DNA of 39,757 bases from Streptomyces populi (lineage in GTDB: Bacteria > Actinomycetota > Actinomycetes > Streptomycetales > Streptomycetaceae): the NCBI RefSeq assembly GCF_002911015.1, contig NZ_KZ626917.1, positions 1 to 39,757 of the forward strand. The letters are read 5' to 3'. The notes beneath the pieces are model-generated. The model searched no databases and was not told the origin of the DNA. It saw nothing but the letters and a program-made list of their open reading frames with translations. Below are positions 16,358 through 25,570 of the stretch, one piece after another (position 1 is the stretch's first letter; the number at the start of each line of letters is the position of its first letter). The translations under genes and the position numbers were made by a program.

Positions 16358-17718
16358 CCGCGCCGACGCCCGTGCTCGCGCGTCCGGCCGACGCCCGTCG
16401 GCCGGATCCGGTCACCGACCGTTTCGTACGGGACTGCCTGGTTCCCGGCAGCGCGCTGCGCACGGCCGTGCGGGACGCCTCCTACCCGCCGGCGTTCGCC
16501 GACTGCTGGGGCGGGCGGATGCTGCAACGGCCCCTGTTCGCACCGGAGTCGCAGGTAATGGGGTTCGCCGCCGACCTCGACGCCTTCGTCACGCTCCTGG
16601 AGTCGGTCCCGGACCGGCTCTTCGACGGCGACCTGGCCCGCTATTGCGATCACCTCGGCATCGAAGCCGAACGCGCCTCCGTGCTGCGGCGGTTCGCCGT
16701 GGGCCCCCTGACGCGCTACGGGCGCGCCGACGTCTACCACGACGGCACGGGCTTCCGGTTGCTGGAGATCAACATGGCCAGCAATCTCGGCGGGACCGAC
16801 CGCTCCGAGATGCAGCGGGCCCTGGAGGACGTGCCGGCCTTCCGCGCCTTCGCGCGGGAGAACGGGCTCGGCCACGTCCACACCGGCGAGCGGCTGCGCG
16901 CGGCGCTCGCCGCGGTGCGCCCGGCCCACCTCGGCGGCGACACCCCCCGCGGTGCCGTGATCTGCGGTCGCGGCGGTCTGGAGAAGTACGGGCATCTGCT
17001 GCGCGGCTTCACCGAGATGATGGAGCGGCTCGGTCTGCGCTTCGAGCTCGGCGAGCTCGACGACGTCCACGAGCGGGGCGGCCGCGTCCTGCTGCGCGGC
17101 GCCCCCGTCGACGTGGCCCTGCGCTTCTTCAACGTCGACGACGTGTTCTGGGACCGGCGCAGCCGGGCCCGGGCGGAGCTGCTCTTCCGCGCCCACGAGG
17201 AGGAACGGCTGCTGCTGTGGTCCCCCATCAACGGGTCCCTCTTCTCCAACAAGGGCGCCCTCGCCCTGCTGTCCGACCCGGACCTGCGGAGCACCCTCAC
17301 CGCGTCCGAGGCGGCCGTCGTCGACCGGGTGCTGCCGGAGACCTTCCTGCTGACGCCCGGGTCCGTGCCGTACTGCCGCGAGCACCGCGCCGGACTCATC
17401 CTCAAGCCGCTGAGGGACTTCGGCGGCCGGGGCATCGTGGCCGGCTGGAGACTGGACGACCGGGAGTGGCGCGCGGTCCTGGAGGAGAGCCCCGAGCGGC
17501 ACTACGTGGTGCAGCGCCGGGTCGTGCCCGCCGCCGAGCAGGTGGTGTGCCCCGACAGCGGACGGGCCGAGGACTGGCACGCGGTGTGGGGCATGTTCTT
17601 CACCCCCGACGGCTACGCGGGCACCGACGTACGGGCCGCCCCCGCCGCACACAGCGCGGTCATCAACTACGGGGCCAATCCCCATGTGCGTACGGGCTGC
17701 GTCTTCACGTACGCCTGA
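16354..17718 (+). CDS. Glutathionylspermidine-synthase-like ATP-grasp ligase
   Basis: This 454-aa ligase of circularly permuted ATP-grasp type should make an amide bond between a carboxylate and an amine through an acyl-phosphate. The metal-binding ExN motif is in RLLEINMASNLGGTD, and the nucleotide-binding strand and glycine loop are in LILKPLRDFGGRGIVAG. The GTG at 16354 overlaps the SIS stop as GTGA. No amidase half is fused to it. Lying among other amide-forming enzymes, it probably joins building blocks of the product. Its two substrates cannot be predicted. Confidence 0.78.
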   Translation: MTAPTPVLARPADARRPDPVTDRFVRDCLVPGSALRTAVRDASYPPAFADCWGGRMLQRPLFAPESQVMGFAADLDAFVTLLESVPDRLFDGDLARYCDHLGIEAERASVLRRFAVGPLTRYGRADVYHDGTGFRLLEINMASNLGGTDRSEMQRALEDVPAFRAFARENGLGHVHTGERLRAALAAVRPAHLGGDTPRGAVICGRGGLEKYGHLLRGFTEMMERLGLRFELGELDDVHERGGRVLLRGAPVDVALRFFNVDDVFWDRRSRARAELLFRAHEEERLLLWSPINGSLFSNKGALALLSDPDLRSTLTASEAAVVDRVLPETFLLTPGSVPYCREHRAGLILKPLRDFGGRGIVAGWRLDDREWRAVLEESPERHYVVQRRVVPAAEQVVCPDSGRAEDWHAVWGMFFTPDGYAGTDVRAAPAAHSAVINYGANPHVRTGCVFTYA

Positions 17719-17822
17719 GCCCCGCCCGCCCCCCCCGGCTCCATGGCCTGGCCCGGTCGTGTCCCCATCCGGCCAGTGGATCCGTCTGTACCCCGCTCCC
17801 CACGCCCGGAAGGATCACCGCC

Positions 17823-18938
17823 ATGAGCACCGATCGGACCACCGTGCGCGCGTTCTCCCGGGCCGCGGACGTTCCCCGCGCCCCGTGGGCGGCGCTGCTG
17901 AGGCCCGAGGACCTGTACCTCGGCGAGCGCTGGCTCGCGGTCGCGGAACGCACCGCGGGCTGCCCGATGCGCTATCTGACGCTCGACGACGGGGAGGGCC
18001 GGTCCGTCGCCGGGCTCGCCACCGCGCTGGCCGGCGACGACGCCCCCTGGGTGCTCGGCCGCCCGGACACGCTCCTGGAGTTCAGCGCCAAGGACGGCCG
18101 TGAGGGCGCCGCGGAGATCCTCGCGGGGCTGCCCGCGGGCCCCGCGGAGAGCCTGCTGCCGGCACTGGTGTGCGGCGGGCGGCACATGGGGCGCAGCCGG
18201 GTGCCGCGGCTGCCGGGGACGGGGCGGGCCGAGGTGGAGGCGCTGGTCGCCGAGGCCGAACGGCACGCCGCCGAACAGGGCGCGGCGTCGGTGGCGTACC
18301 CCTTCGTGGAGGAGGGCGACACCTTGCTGCGGCAGGTCCTGGCCGACCGCGGCTACCTGTGCCACGAGTCGGGCCGCTACAGCTCGCTGCGCGTCGGCGA
18401 GGGCGGCTTCGAGGACTATCTGGGGCTGGTGTCCGCGCGGCGCCGTCGCCGCATCCTCACCGAACGGCGCCGGATCCAGGAGGCCGGCATCGAGCTGCGG
18501 ATCGAGCCGCTGAGCGCCGGAATCGTCCCGCGCCTGGGCGAGCTGGAGGCCCAGCTGATGGCCAAGTACGGCGTCGCGTGGACGGCCGGACAGACCGAAC
18601 AGGTCCTGCACGAGATGCTCGCGGCGTTCGGCACCGACGCGCAGGTGGTGCTGGCCGTCGGCGACGGGGACGTGCGCGGCTTCGCGACGCTGCTGCAGTT
18701 CGGGAACCACTGGTACGCGCGCCAGGGCGGCTTCGACTACGCCTACCAGGACCGGCTCCCGCTGTACTTCGAGACCGTCTACTACTTCCCCGTCGAGGCC
18801 GCGGCCCGGCGCGGGATCGAAGCCATCCACTACGGCCTGGGCAGCGAGGAGGCCAAGCTCTCACGCGGCTGCACGGCCGAGTCCCAGTACTCCTACCTGC
18901 TGCCCCTGGCACGACCTTCGAGGAACACCCATGGCTGA
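17823..18938 (+). CDS. BioF2/FemAB-like GNAT acyltransferase
   Basis: This 371-aa protein carries a C-terminal GNAT domain of the BioF2/CelD type (PF13480-like). The core runs from LVSARRRRRILTERRRIQ through ARQGGFDYAYQDRLPLYFE to IHYGLGSEEAKLSRG. FemABX relatives transfer amino acids from aminoacyl-tRNA; others use acyl-CoA or acyl-ACP. The ATG at 17823 follows GAAGGA. Its stop overlaps the ATP-grasp gene by 8 nt, so the pair is probably co-translated and may act in sequence, with the ligase making one amide and this enzyme another. Confidence 0.82.
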   Translation: MSTDRTTVRAFSRAADVPRAPWAALLRPEDLYLGERWLAVAERTAGCPMRYLTLDDGEGRSVAGLATALAGDDAPWVLGRPDTLLEFSAKDGREGAAEILAGLPAGPAESLLPALVCGGRHMGRSRVPRLPGTGRAEVEALVAEAERHAAEQGAASVAYPFVEEGDTLLRQVLADRGYLCHESGRYSSLRVGEGGFEDYLGLVSARRRRRILTERRRIQEAGIELRIEPLSAGIVPRLGELEAQLMAKYGVAWTAGQTEQVLHEMLAAFGTDAQVVLAVGDGDVRGFATLLQFGNHWYARQGGFDYAYQDRLPLYFETVYYFPVEAAARRGIEAIHYGLGSEEAKLSRGCTAESQYSYLLPLARPSRNTHG

Positions 18939-20208
18939 CACCCCCACCGACGGGCCCGTGATCGCGATCGTCGAGACCGGACGGGGCGAGTACGGACTCC
19001 AACCGCTGCTGAAGGCACGCGCGTCGGGGCTGCGTCCGGTGCTCGTCACCGACGACCTCTCCCGCTACGCGACGTCGGACGCCGCGCGCGGCCTCATCGA
19101 GCGGACCGTCCACGCGATCGTGCCCGCCGACACCCGTGACAGCGCGTCCGTGACCGAGGCGCTGCGCCCGTACGCCGAACAGGGCGTGCTCGGCGGGGTC
19201 CTCGCGGTCATCGACTACTACGTGCCCGTGGTCGCCGAGACCGCGCGGGCCCTCGGTCTGCCCGGCCTCGACCCGGGGGCCGCGCACATCGCCCGCAACA
19301 AGCTGCGCACCCGCGAGGTGTGCGCCGGACGCGGCGTGCCCACGCCGAGGTTCCACCGCGCCGTGTCCCGCGAGGACGCGGTGGCCGCCGCGCGCTCCAT
19401 CGGGTTCCCCTGCGTCGTCAAGCCGCTCACCGAGGCCGCGAGCATCGGGGTGCGGCTGTGCCGCGACGCCGACGAGGTGGCCGCGCACCACGACGAGCTG
19501 ACGGCCTCCCCCTTCGACATGCGCGGCATGGCCAAGCCCGGCGGTGTCCTGGTGGAGGAGTACCTGACCGGCTACGAGCTGAGCGTGGAGGTGCTCACCA
19601 CACGGAAGGGCCCCCAGGTCATCGGGGTCACGGACAAGGGCCTGACCGCGCACCCCTACTTCGTGGAGACCGGTGAGACCTTTCCGACCCAGCTCCCCGA
19701 CCCGGTGCGGGACCTGGCCGCCCGGGCGGCACTCGACGCGCTCGAGGCGACCGGCCACGACTTCGGCGCCGCGCACGTGGAGATCAAGGTGACCGCGGAC
19801 GGGCCGCGCCTGGTGGAGATAAACGCCCGGATGGGCGGCGCCCAGATCGGCCGGATCATCGAGGAGGCCACCGGGCTCGACCTGCTGCGGGAGATCATCC
19901 GGCTGCACGTCGGACAGGAGCCCGAACTGACCCGCACCCGCGCCGGCGCCGCCGCGTCGCGCTATCTGACGGCCGCGGACAGCGGTGTCCTGCGCGGCTT
20001 CGAGGGCGAGGACCTGGTACGGCGGCTGCCGGGCGTGCGCGCCGTCGACCTGTACGCGGCCGAGGGGGCCGAGGTGCGCCGGGCACGCAGCAATGCCGAC
20101 GTCCTCGGTCATCTCGTGGTCCGTGCCGACACCCCCGCCGAGGCGGCCCGCTGGGCGGAGACCGCCGCGCTCATGCTGACGCCCTCGACCGCGGCCGTGC
20201 CGTGCTGA
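18931..20208 (+). CDS. ATP-grasp carboxylate-amine ligase
   Basis: This 425-aa ATP-grasp enzyme resembles the L-amino-acid ligase and carbamoyl-phosphate-like families. It has the nucleotide loop CVVKPLTEAASIGVRLC, the EEYLTGYELSVEV strand, and the magnesium-binding segment HVEIKVTADGPRLVEINARM. Length and domain order are normal. It overlaps the GNAT upstream by 8 nt and the MFS gene downstream by 7 nt. It is one of four ATP-grasp-type ligases in the cluster and would form a peptide or amide bond without a carrier protein. Confidence 0.9.
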   Translation: MADTPTDGPVIAIVETGRGEYGLQPLLKARASGLRPVLVTDDLSRYATSDAARGLIERTVHAIVPADTRDSASVTEALRPYAEQGVLGGVLAVIDYYVPVVAETARALGLPGLDPGAAHIARNKLRTREVCAGRGVPTPRFHRAVSREDAVAAARSIGFPCVVKPLTEAASIGVRLCRDADEVAAHHDELTASPFDMRGMAKPGGVLVEEYLTGYELSVEVLTTRKGPQVIGVTDKGLTAHPYFVETGETFPTQLPDPVRDLAARAALDALEATGHDFGAAHVEIKVTADGPRLVEINARMGGAQIGRIIEEATGLDLLREIIRLHVGQEPELTRTRAGAAASRYLTAADSGVLRGFEGEDLVRRLPGVRAVDLYAAEGAEVRRARSNADVLGHLVVRADTPAEAARWAETAALMLTPSTAAVPC

Positions 20209-21464
20209 AGTCGTTCCGGCAGGCGCTGCCGACGGGTCGCGGGGTGCCCGCCTTCGCGGGCGCCACCTTCGCCAACTCGGTGGGGATGGGGATCTACTAC
20301 CCCTTCTCGCTGCTGTTCTTCCAGTCGGTCCTGGACACCTCGCTCACCCGGATCGGCGCCGCCCTCACGGTGTCCGCGCTGCTCGCGCTGCCGCTGCTGC
20401 CGTACGTGGGGCGGCTGATCGACCGTTTCGGACCCCGTCGGGTGCTGCTCGTCAGCACGACGGTGCGGGCCGCCGCGTTCGCCGGGTACCTGCTGGTGGA
20501 CTCGCTCGCGCCGTTCCTGGCGCTGAGCGTGCTGGTCGCGCTGACGATGCGCACCGAACAGGCGGCCACTCCGGCCCTCGCCAAGACGCTCGCGGAACAC
20601 GGCGGGGAACCCGCGGGACGCTGGATGGCCCTGTCGCGTGCGCTGTTCAACGCCGGTTTCGGTCTCGGCGCCCTGACCGCGGGCCTGGTCGCGTCGGCGT
20701 CGCCCGAGGTGCTGCACGGCGTCGGGGCGGGCAACGCCGTGTGCATCGCGGCCGCCGCGCTGCTGTACCTCGCCCTGCCGGCGTCCCGCCCGGCCGTACG
20801 CGCGGCCGGGGCCGAGGAGGCGGGGCGGGCCCGGCCCTGGCGCAGCGGTCCGTTCCGCGGCGTGGTCGCCGCCGGCGCCGGGCTGTGGATCATCGCGGTG
20901 AGCATCGAGACGGCGCTGCCGGTGCACCTGGTGCGCGGGGTCGGCGCTCCCGCGTGGACGACGAGCGTGCTGTTCACCGTGAACACCGTGCTCCTCGCGG
21001 TGTTCCAGGTACCGGTGGCGCACCGGGTGGAACGGGTGCGGCCCGCCGTCCTGGTCGCGGCGGGGGCGCTGCTGCACATCGCGCTGCCTGCGGCGCTCGC
21101 CGTCGCGGGACGGCTCGCGCCGACACCGCGCACCGCCGTGCTGGTGGCCGCGATGGCCCTCTACACCCTCGGCGAACTCATCGCCTCGCAGGCCGTCACG
21201 ACGCTGCTCACCGCGCTGGCCCCGGACGAGCGGCGCGGTTCCTACCTGGCGTTCAACCAGTTGTTCATCGGTCTGGCGAACGCGCTGACACCGCTCCTCG
21301 TGACCAGCGCCCTCGACCGCGGCGCGGGCACCCTGTGGTGGCTGCTCACGGGCTGCGCCCTGGCCGTGGCGCTCCTCATGGCGGGCGGCCTGCGCGGGGT
21401 CGCGGCGGAGCGGACACCGTCCGACGAGCCGCAGCCGGCACGGGCCGAACCCGTCACCCCCTGA
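20202..21464 (+). CDS. MFS transporter
   Basis: This 420-aa major facilitator protein has about 12 hydrophobic segments and an RLIDRFGPRRVLLV-type loop after the second segment. The GTG start at 20202 overlaps the ATP-grasp stop. Its place inside the assembly operon points to export of the product or an intermediate, and so to self-resistance. The C-terminus ends in a short charged tail. Confidence 0.9.
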   Translation: MLKSFRQALPTGRGVPAFAGATFANSVGMGIYYPFSLLFFQSVLDTSLTRIGAALTVSALLALPLLPYVGRLIDRFGPRRVLLVSTTVRAAAFAGYLLVDSLAPFLALSVLVALTMRTEQAATPALAKTLAEHGGEPAGRWMALSRALFNAGFGLGALTAGLVASASPEVLHGVGAGNAVCIAAAALLYLALPASRPAVRAAGAEEAGRARPWRSGPFRGVVAAGAGLWIIAVSIETALPVHLVRGVGAPAWTTSVLFTVNTVLLAVFQVPVAHRVERVRPAVLVAAGALLHIALPAALAVAGRLAPTPRTAVLVAAMALYTLGELIASQAVTTLLTALAPDERRGSYLAFNQLFIGLANALTPLLVTSALDRGAGTLWWLLTGCALAVALLMAGGLRGVAAERTPSDEPQPARAEPVTP

Positions 21465-21484
21465 CCACCGCCGGGGCCCGACGT

Positions 21485-21518
21485 CCCGGCCCCGGCCCCG
21501 GCCCCGGCCCCGGCCCCG
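21485..21518. repeat. Tandem CCCCGG hexamers before the TldD gene
   Basis: About five and a half copies of CCCCGG fill most of the gap between the MFS stop and the TldD ribosome-binding site (AAGGAG). The array is noncoding. It may be a slippage-prone tract or form stable RNA structure in the operon mRNA. Confidence 0.7.
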
Positions 21519-21532
21519 AAGGAGAACGCGCC

Positions 21533-23035
21533 ATGGACCGCGAGGTCAGCCGGCAGTTCGCGCACGCCCACCAGAGGCGGCTCGCCGACGCCGCCCTGCT
21601 GCGAGCGCGCGAACTGGGCGTGCAGAGCGCCGAGTTCCGCGCCGAGCACGTGCGTGACGCGTCCTGGCGGCTGCGGGACGCCCGGTCGGCCGGCGCCTCC
21701 GACACGGTGACGGCGGGATTCTCCGTACGGGTCCTGCACGACGGCGTCCGGGGCTTCGCGGCGCGCACCGCGGCCGGCGTCGACGCGGCCGTCGCCGCGG
21801 TCGAGGAGGCCGTGCGGGTCGCCCGGGCCGCCCGGCCGCTCGCCCGCCGCCGCGTGGAGGCCGTGCCCGAGCCGGTGCACGGGGAACGGACCTGGCTGTC
21901 CGCGTACGAGAGGGATCCGTTCGAGGTGCCCGAGGAGGAGAGGACGGCGCTGCTCGCAGAGTACAGCGCACGGCTGCTCGCGGCCCCCGGGGTCCGGCAC
22001 ACGGACGCCTGTGTGCAGGCGGTCAGGGAGTGCACGTTCCTCGCGGACCTGGAGGGCAACCGCATCCTCCAGCAACGGGTACGCGTCCTGCCGGAGTTCA
22101 CCGCCCACACCACCGACCCGGAAACCGCCGCCCCGGTGAGCCTGCGCACCACGGCACCGTCGGCGGGCCGGGGCTGGGAGTTCCTGACCGGCACGGGCTG
22201 GGACTGGGACGGCGAACTGGCCGAGCTGCCGGGCCTGTTGGCCGAGAAGGCGGCGGCGCCGACGGTCGAGCCGGGCACCTACGACCTGGTGGTCGACCCC
22301 ACGAACCTGTGGCTCACGCTGCACGAGACCGTCGGGCACGCCACCGAACTGGACCGCGCCCTCGGCCACGAGGCGTCCTTCGCGGGCACCTCGTTCGCCA
22401 CCCCTGACCAGCTGGGCACCCTGCGCTACGGGTCGCCCGTCATGAACGTCACCGCCGACCGGACGGCCCCGCACGCCCTGGCCACCATCGGCTACGACGC
22501 CGAAGGAGTGGCCGCGCAGCGCTGGGACCTGGTGCGCGAGGGCGTCCTGACCGGTTTCCAGGTGGACCGCGCGGGCGCGGCCCGTGCCGGGTATCCGCGG
22601 TCCAACGGGTGTTCCTTCGCGGACGGTTTCGACCGGCACCCGCTCCAGCGCATGCCGAACGTCTCGCTGCGGCCCGCCGCGGGCGGCCCGGACACCGACG
22701 AACTGATCTCCCGGGTGCACGACGGCCTGTACGTGGTGGGCGACGGGTCCTGGTCCATCGACACCCGGCGGCAGAACTTCCAGTTCACCGGGCAGCGGTT
22801 CCACCGGATCCGCGCGGGCCGGATCACCGGCCAGGTCAGGGACGCCGCCTACCAGTCGACCACGACGGAGTTCTGGCGCTCCCTGGAGGCGGTGGGCGGG
22901 CCGCGGACGTACCTGCTGTGCGGGGCGTTCCACTGCGGGAAGGGCCGCCCGGTCCAGGTGGCCCCCGCGGGCCACGGCAGCCCCTCGGCGCTCTTCCGTG
23001 CCGTGGGCGTCCTCAGCACACGGGAGGAGCGGTGA
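21533..23035 (+). CDS. TldD-family metallopeptidase subunit
   Basis: This 500-aa protein is the zinc-bearing partner of a TldD/TldE peptidase. The metal motif is HETVGHATELD (HExxxH), followed by GHEASFAGTSF. The C-terminus has the family features FQFTGQRFHRIRAG and LLCGAFHCGKGRPVQ. AAGGAG lies just before the ATG. TldD/E pairs degrade or trim unfolded or modified peptides, as in microcin B17 maturation. Here the pair ends the assembly operon, so it probably releases a leader, a masking residue or a peptide scaffold from the product. Confidence 0.92.
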   Translation: MDREVSRQFAHAHQRRLADAALLRARELGVQSAEFRAEHVRDASWRLRDARSAGASDTVTAGFSVRVLHDGVRGFAARTAAGVDAAVAAVEEAVRVARAARPLARRRVEAVPEPVHGERTWLSAYERDPFEVPEEERTALLAEYSARLLAAPGVRHTDACVQAVRECTFLADLEGNRILQQRVRVLPEFTAHTTDPETAAPVSLRTTAPSAGRGWEFLTGTGWDWDGELAELPGLLAEKAAAPTVEPGTYDLVVDPTNLWLTLHETVGHATELDRALGHEASFAGTSFATPDQLGTLRYGSPVMNVTADRTAPHALATIGYDAEGVAAQRWDLVREGVLTGFQVDRAGAARAGYPRSNGCSFADGFDRHPLQRMPNVSLRPAAGGPDTDELISRVHDGLYVVGDGSWSIDTRRQNFQFTGQRFHRIRAGRITGQVRDAAYQSTTTEFWRSLEAVGGPRTYLLCGAFHCGKGRPVQVAPAGHGSPSALFRAVGVLSTREER

Positions 23036-24444
23036 TGTCGAGCACACCACGGGACGTCGTCGAGCGCGCGCTCGCCCTGTCGCGGGCGGCGCACTGCGCC
23101 GTGATCGTCGACGAGACCGACACGGCGTGGCTGCGCTGGGCGGGCGACGACGTGACCGCGGCCGGGACGAGCGGCACCCGGCGGGTCACGGTGGTGTCCA
23201 CCGGCCGCGGGGGCGACGCGGCGGCCTCCGCGACGCTCGAGGACGTGCACGACCCGCGGGATCTCGCGGACCTGGTGCACGCGTCGCGGTCCCTGGCCGA
23301 CCGGGCCGGGGGCACGCCCCCACCACTGGAGCCGGTCTCCGGGAGCGGCGTGGACCCCGATGCCGACGAGCCGACCGGCGCGGTCCCCGCACAGGATCAA
23401 CTCAATTCCGTGATACCCGAGTTGACACGACTACAGGCGGACGGGCGTATCGCGTCGCACGGATTCGCGCAGCACCGCACGGTCACGTCCTGGCTGGGCA
23501 CGTCGGCCGGGGTGCGCCGGCGGCACCGCCGCCCGACGAGCACGCTCGACCTCAACGCCCTTTCCCCGGACGGGACCCGTACGGCCTGGGCCGGCGCGGT
23601 CGCCGACGGCTTCCGGGACGTCGATCTGGCCGCGATGCGCGCCGCCACCACCGGAAGGCTTCGACAGCCGCTGCCCTACCGCGAGTTGCCCCCGGGCCGC
23701 TACGAGACGATCCTCGCTCCGGCGGCCGTGGCCGATCTGATGACCGTCGCGTACCGGGCCGCCGGGGCCGCCGACGCCGCCGGGGGCCGGACCGTCTTCG
23801 CACGGACCTCGGGAGGCACCCGGATCGGCGAGCGCCTCGCCGCCCTGCCGCTGAACCTGCGCGGCGACCCCCTGGAGACCGGGCTCGCGTGCTGTCCGTT
23901 CGTGCTCTCGCGCGGCGACGTCTCGGACGTGTTCGGTGAGGCCGTGCAGTCCGGTTCGGACCCCTCCGACAACGGACTCGCGCTGTCGTCGACGCACTGG
24001 ATGAAGGACGGCACCCTCACCGCCCTGCCGGCCTCGCGCGCCGACGCGCACCGCCTCGGCCTGCCCGCCCGCCCGGCGATCGGCAACCTGATCCTCGACG
24101 GGGGCACGGAGCGCTCCCTGTCCGAGATGATCCGCTCCACCCGGCGCGGTCTGCTGATCACGTGCCTGTGGTACATGAGGCCCACGGAAGCCGCCACGCT
24201 GTCCCTCACCGGGCTGACCCGCGACGGTGTCCACCTGGTGGAGGACGGCCGGGTCAGCGCGTACGTGAACGACTTCCGCTTCGCCGAATCGCCCGTCTCG
24301 CTCCTGGCCCGGGCCACCGAGGCGGGCCGCACCGAACGGGCGCCGGGCCGTGAGTTCGGCATGCACTTCCCGCGCACGGCCATGCCGCCGCTGCGGATCC
24401 CGGACTTCCGGCTCACGGCGCGCGCCCCGTCCGCCCACGGGTGA
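23035..24444 (+). CDS. TldE/PmbA-family peptidase partner
   Basis: This 469-aa protein is the non-metal partner of the TldD gene, whose stop overlaps its ATG by one base (TGATG). Family features include VLSRGDVSDVFGEAVQSGSD, GNLILDGGTERSLSEMI and LLITCLWYMRPTEA. It lacks an HExxxH motif, as expected. It forms a heterodimer with TldD in studied systems. It is the last gene of the plus-strand operon and converges on the regulator gene, with only 16 nt between the stops. Confidence 0.9.
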   Translation: MSSTPRDVVERALALSRAAHCAVIVDETDTAWLRWAGDDVTAAGTSGTRRVTVVSTGRGGDAAASATLEDVHDPRDLADLVHASRSLADRAGGTPPPLEPVSGSGVDPDADEPTGAVPAQDQLNSVIPELTRLQADGRIASHGFAQHRTVTSWLGTSAGVRRRHRRPTSTLDLNALSPDGTRTAWAGAVADGFRDVDLAAMRAATTGRLRQPLPYRELPPGRYETILAPAAVADLMTVAYRAAGAADAAGGRTVFARTSGGTRIGERLAALPLNLRGDPLETGLACCPFVLSRGDVSDVFGEAVQSGSDPSDNGLALSSTHWMKDGTLTALPASRADAHRLGLPARPAIGNLILDGGTERSLSEMIRSTRRGLLITCLWYMRPTEAATLSLTGLTRDGVHLVEDGRVSAYVNDFRFAESPVSLLARATEAGRTERAPGREFGMHFPRTAMPPLRIPDFRLTARAPSAHG

Positions 24445-24460
24445 CCCGGGCGCGGGGGCT

Positions 24461-25435
24461 TCAGAGCCAGCCGCGCCGGCTCGCCAGCACCCCCATCTGG
24501 AAGCGGCTGCCCGCGCCGAGCTGGTCGGTGAGGTCGGAGATCCGGCGCCGGACGGTGCGCTGCGACACCCCCAGCTGCCGTCCGACCGCCTCGTCGGTCA
24601 GTCCCTTGGCCAGCAGTCGCAGCACCTCCCGGTCACCCGCGGTCAGTTCGCCGTCGGGCGATTCCGGACGGTCCTCGCCGAACGGGGTGGCCTCCTCCCA
24701 GTACCTCTCGAAGAGGGCGAGCAGGGCGCAGAGCATGCCGCTGCCGGTGACCACCAGGGCGCCCACACCGCGGTCGGCGGGGTTCACCGGGATCAGCGCG
24801 GTCTCCCGGTCGAAGATGAGCAGGGGCAGGGGAAGCACGGGGTTGGTCCGCACCTCGGCGCCGCTCTCGGTGAGCCAGCGCGCGTGCTCCCGCGTCGGCG
24901 GGTGGTTGCGGACGCTCTCCAGGTACAGGCCGCGCAGCACGACCCCGCGCTCCAGGGCGGACCGGTCGGTGGAACGGCCGGCCTCCAGGGCCTGCGCCTC
25001 GTACGTGCCCGGGTTGAACGAGACGATCTCCTCCGTGCTGCGGCAGACGAGCTCCTCGATCCTGGTGCGCACCGCGTCGATGCCCTCCAGGCGCTGCACG
25101 CCGTTGTCCCCGGGCACGAAACCGACCGTGGTGTACTCGGACACCAGCTGGGCCAGGGTGGCCCGCCGCCGCTCCAGTTCCTGGCGCTCGCGCAGCAGCC
25201 GTTCTTCCTGGTCGGCCAGGAGCGCCCCCACCGCGACCTCGGGACTGATGGGCAGGACCAGGTCCTCGTCCTGCCAGGAGCGGCGGATCAGGGCCATGTC
25301 CGCGAGCCGCCCGATCGCCTCGCGGACCGTGGACTCCTCTGCGTCCAGCGCGGCGGTCAGTTCGTGGACGCGCTGCCCCGAAGTTCTGAGGATCTGCCGG
25401 TAGACAGATTCCTCCAGACCGTCCAACCCCAGCAC
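24461..25435 (-). CDS. TrmB/LuxR-like transcriptional regulator
   Basis: This 324-aa regulator has an N-terminal TrmB-like winged helix (about 1-70), a middle ligand-sensing-like region, and a C-terminal LuxR-type helix-turn-helix. The HTH includes LTAGDREVLRLLAKGLTDEA and the recognition segment LGVSQRTVRRRISDLTDQLG. There is no receiver-domain phosphorylation site. The GTG at 25435 follows GGGGGTCTC. Regulators of this build are common inside Streptomyces clusters, and this is the only cluster-encoded regulator seen, so it is the likely pathway activator. Confidence 0.85.
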   Translation of the reverse strand: MLGLDGLEESVYRQILRTSGQRVHELTAALDAEESTVREAIGRLADMALIRRSWQDEDLVLPISPEVAVGALLADQEERLLRERQELERRRATLAQLVSEYTTVGFVPGDNGVQRLEGIDAVRTRIEELVCRSTEEIVSFNPGTYEAQALEAGRSTDRSALERGVVLRGLYLESVRNHPPTREHARWLTESGAEVRTNPVLPLPLLIFDRETALIPVNPADRGVGALVVTGSGMLCALLALFERYWEEATPFGEDRPESPDGELTAGDREVLRLLAKGLTDEAVGRQLGVSQRTVRRRISDLTDQLGAGSRFQMGVLASRRGWL

Positions 25436-25516
25436 GAGACCCCCAAGATCATCAGTGATGTCGGGATGACTCTATGTCAACTTTCACATACCCATGCAAG
25501 ACCTGTCTCACGCAAT

Positions 25517-25547
25517 GGTCCGGACAGGCGCCTCGCCTGCCCGGACC
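25517..25547 (-). terminator. Terminator of the desaturase gene
   Basis: GGTCCGGACAGGCG (25517-25530) pairs with CGCCTGCCCGGACC (25534-25547) with one mismatch and a 3-nt loop, just beyond the desaturase stop codon. Confidence 0.75.
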
Positions 25548-25570
25548 GCGCGCATCCCTGCGGCCGGGTT

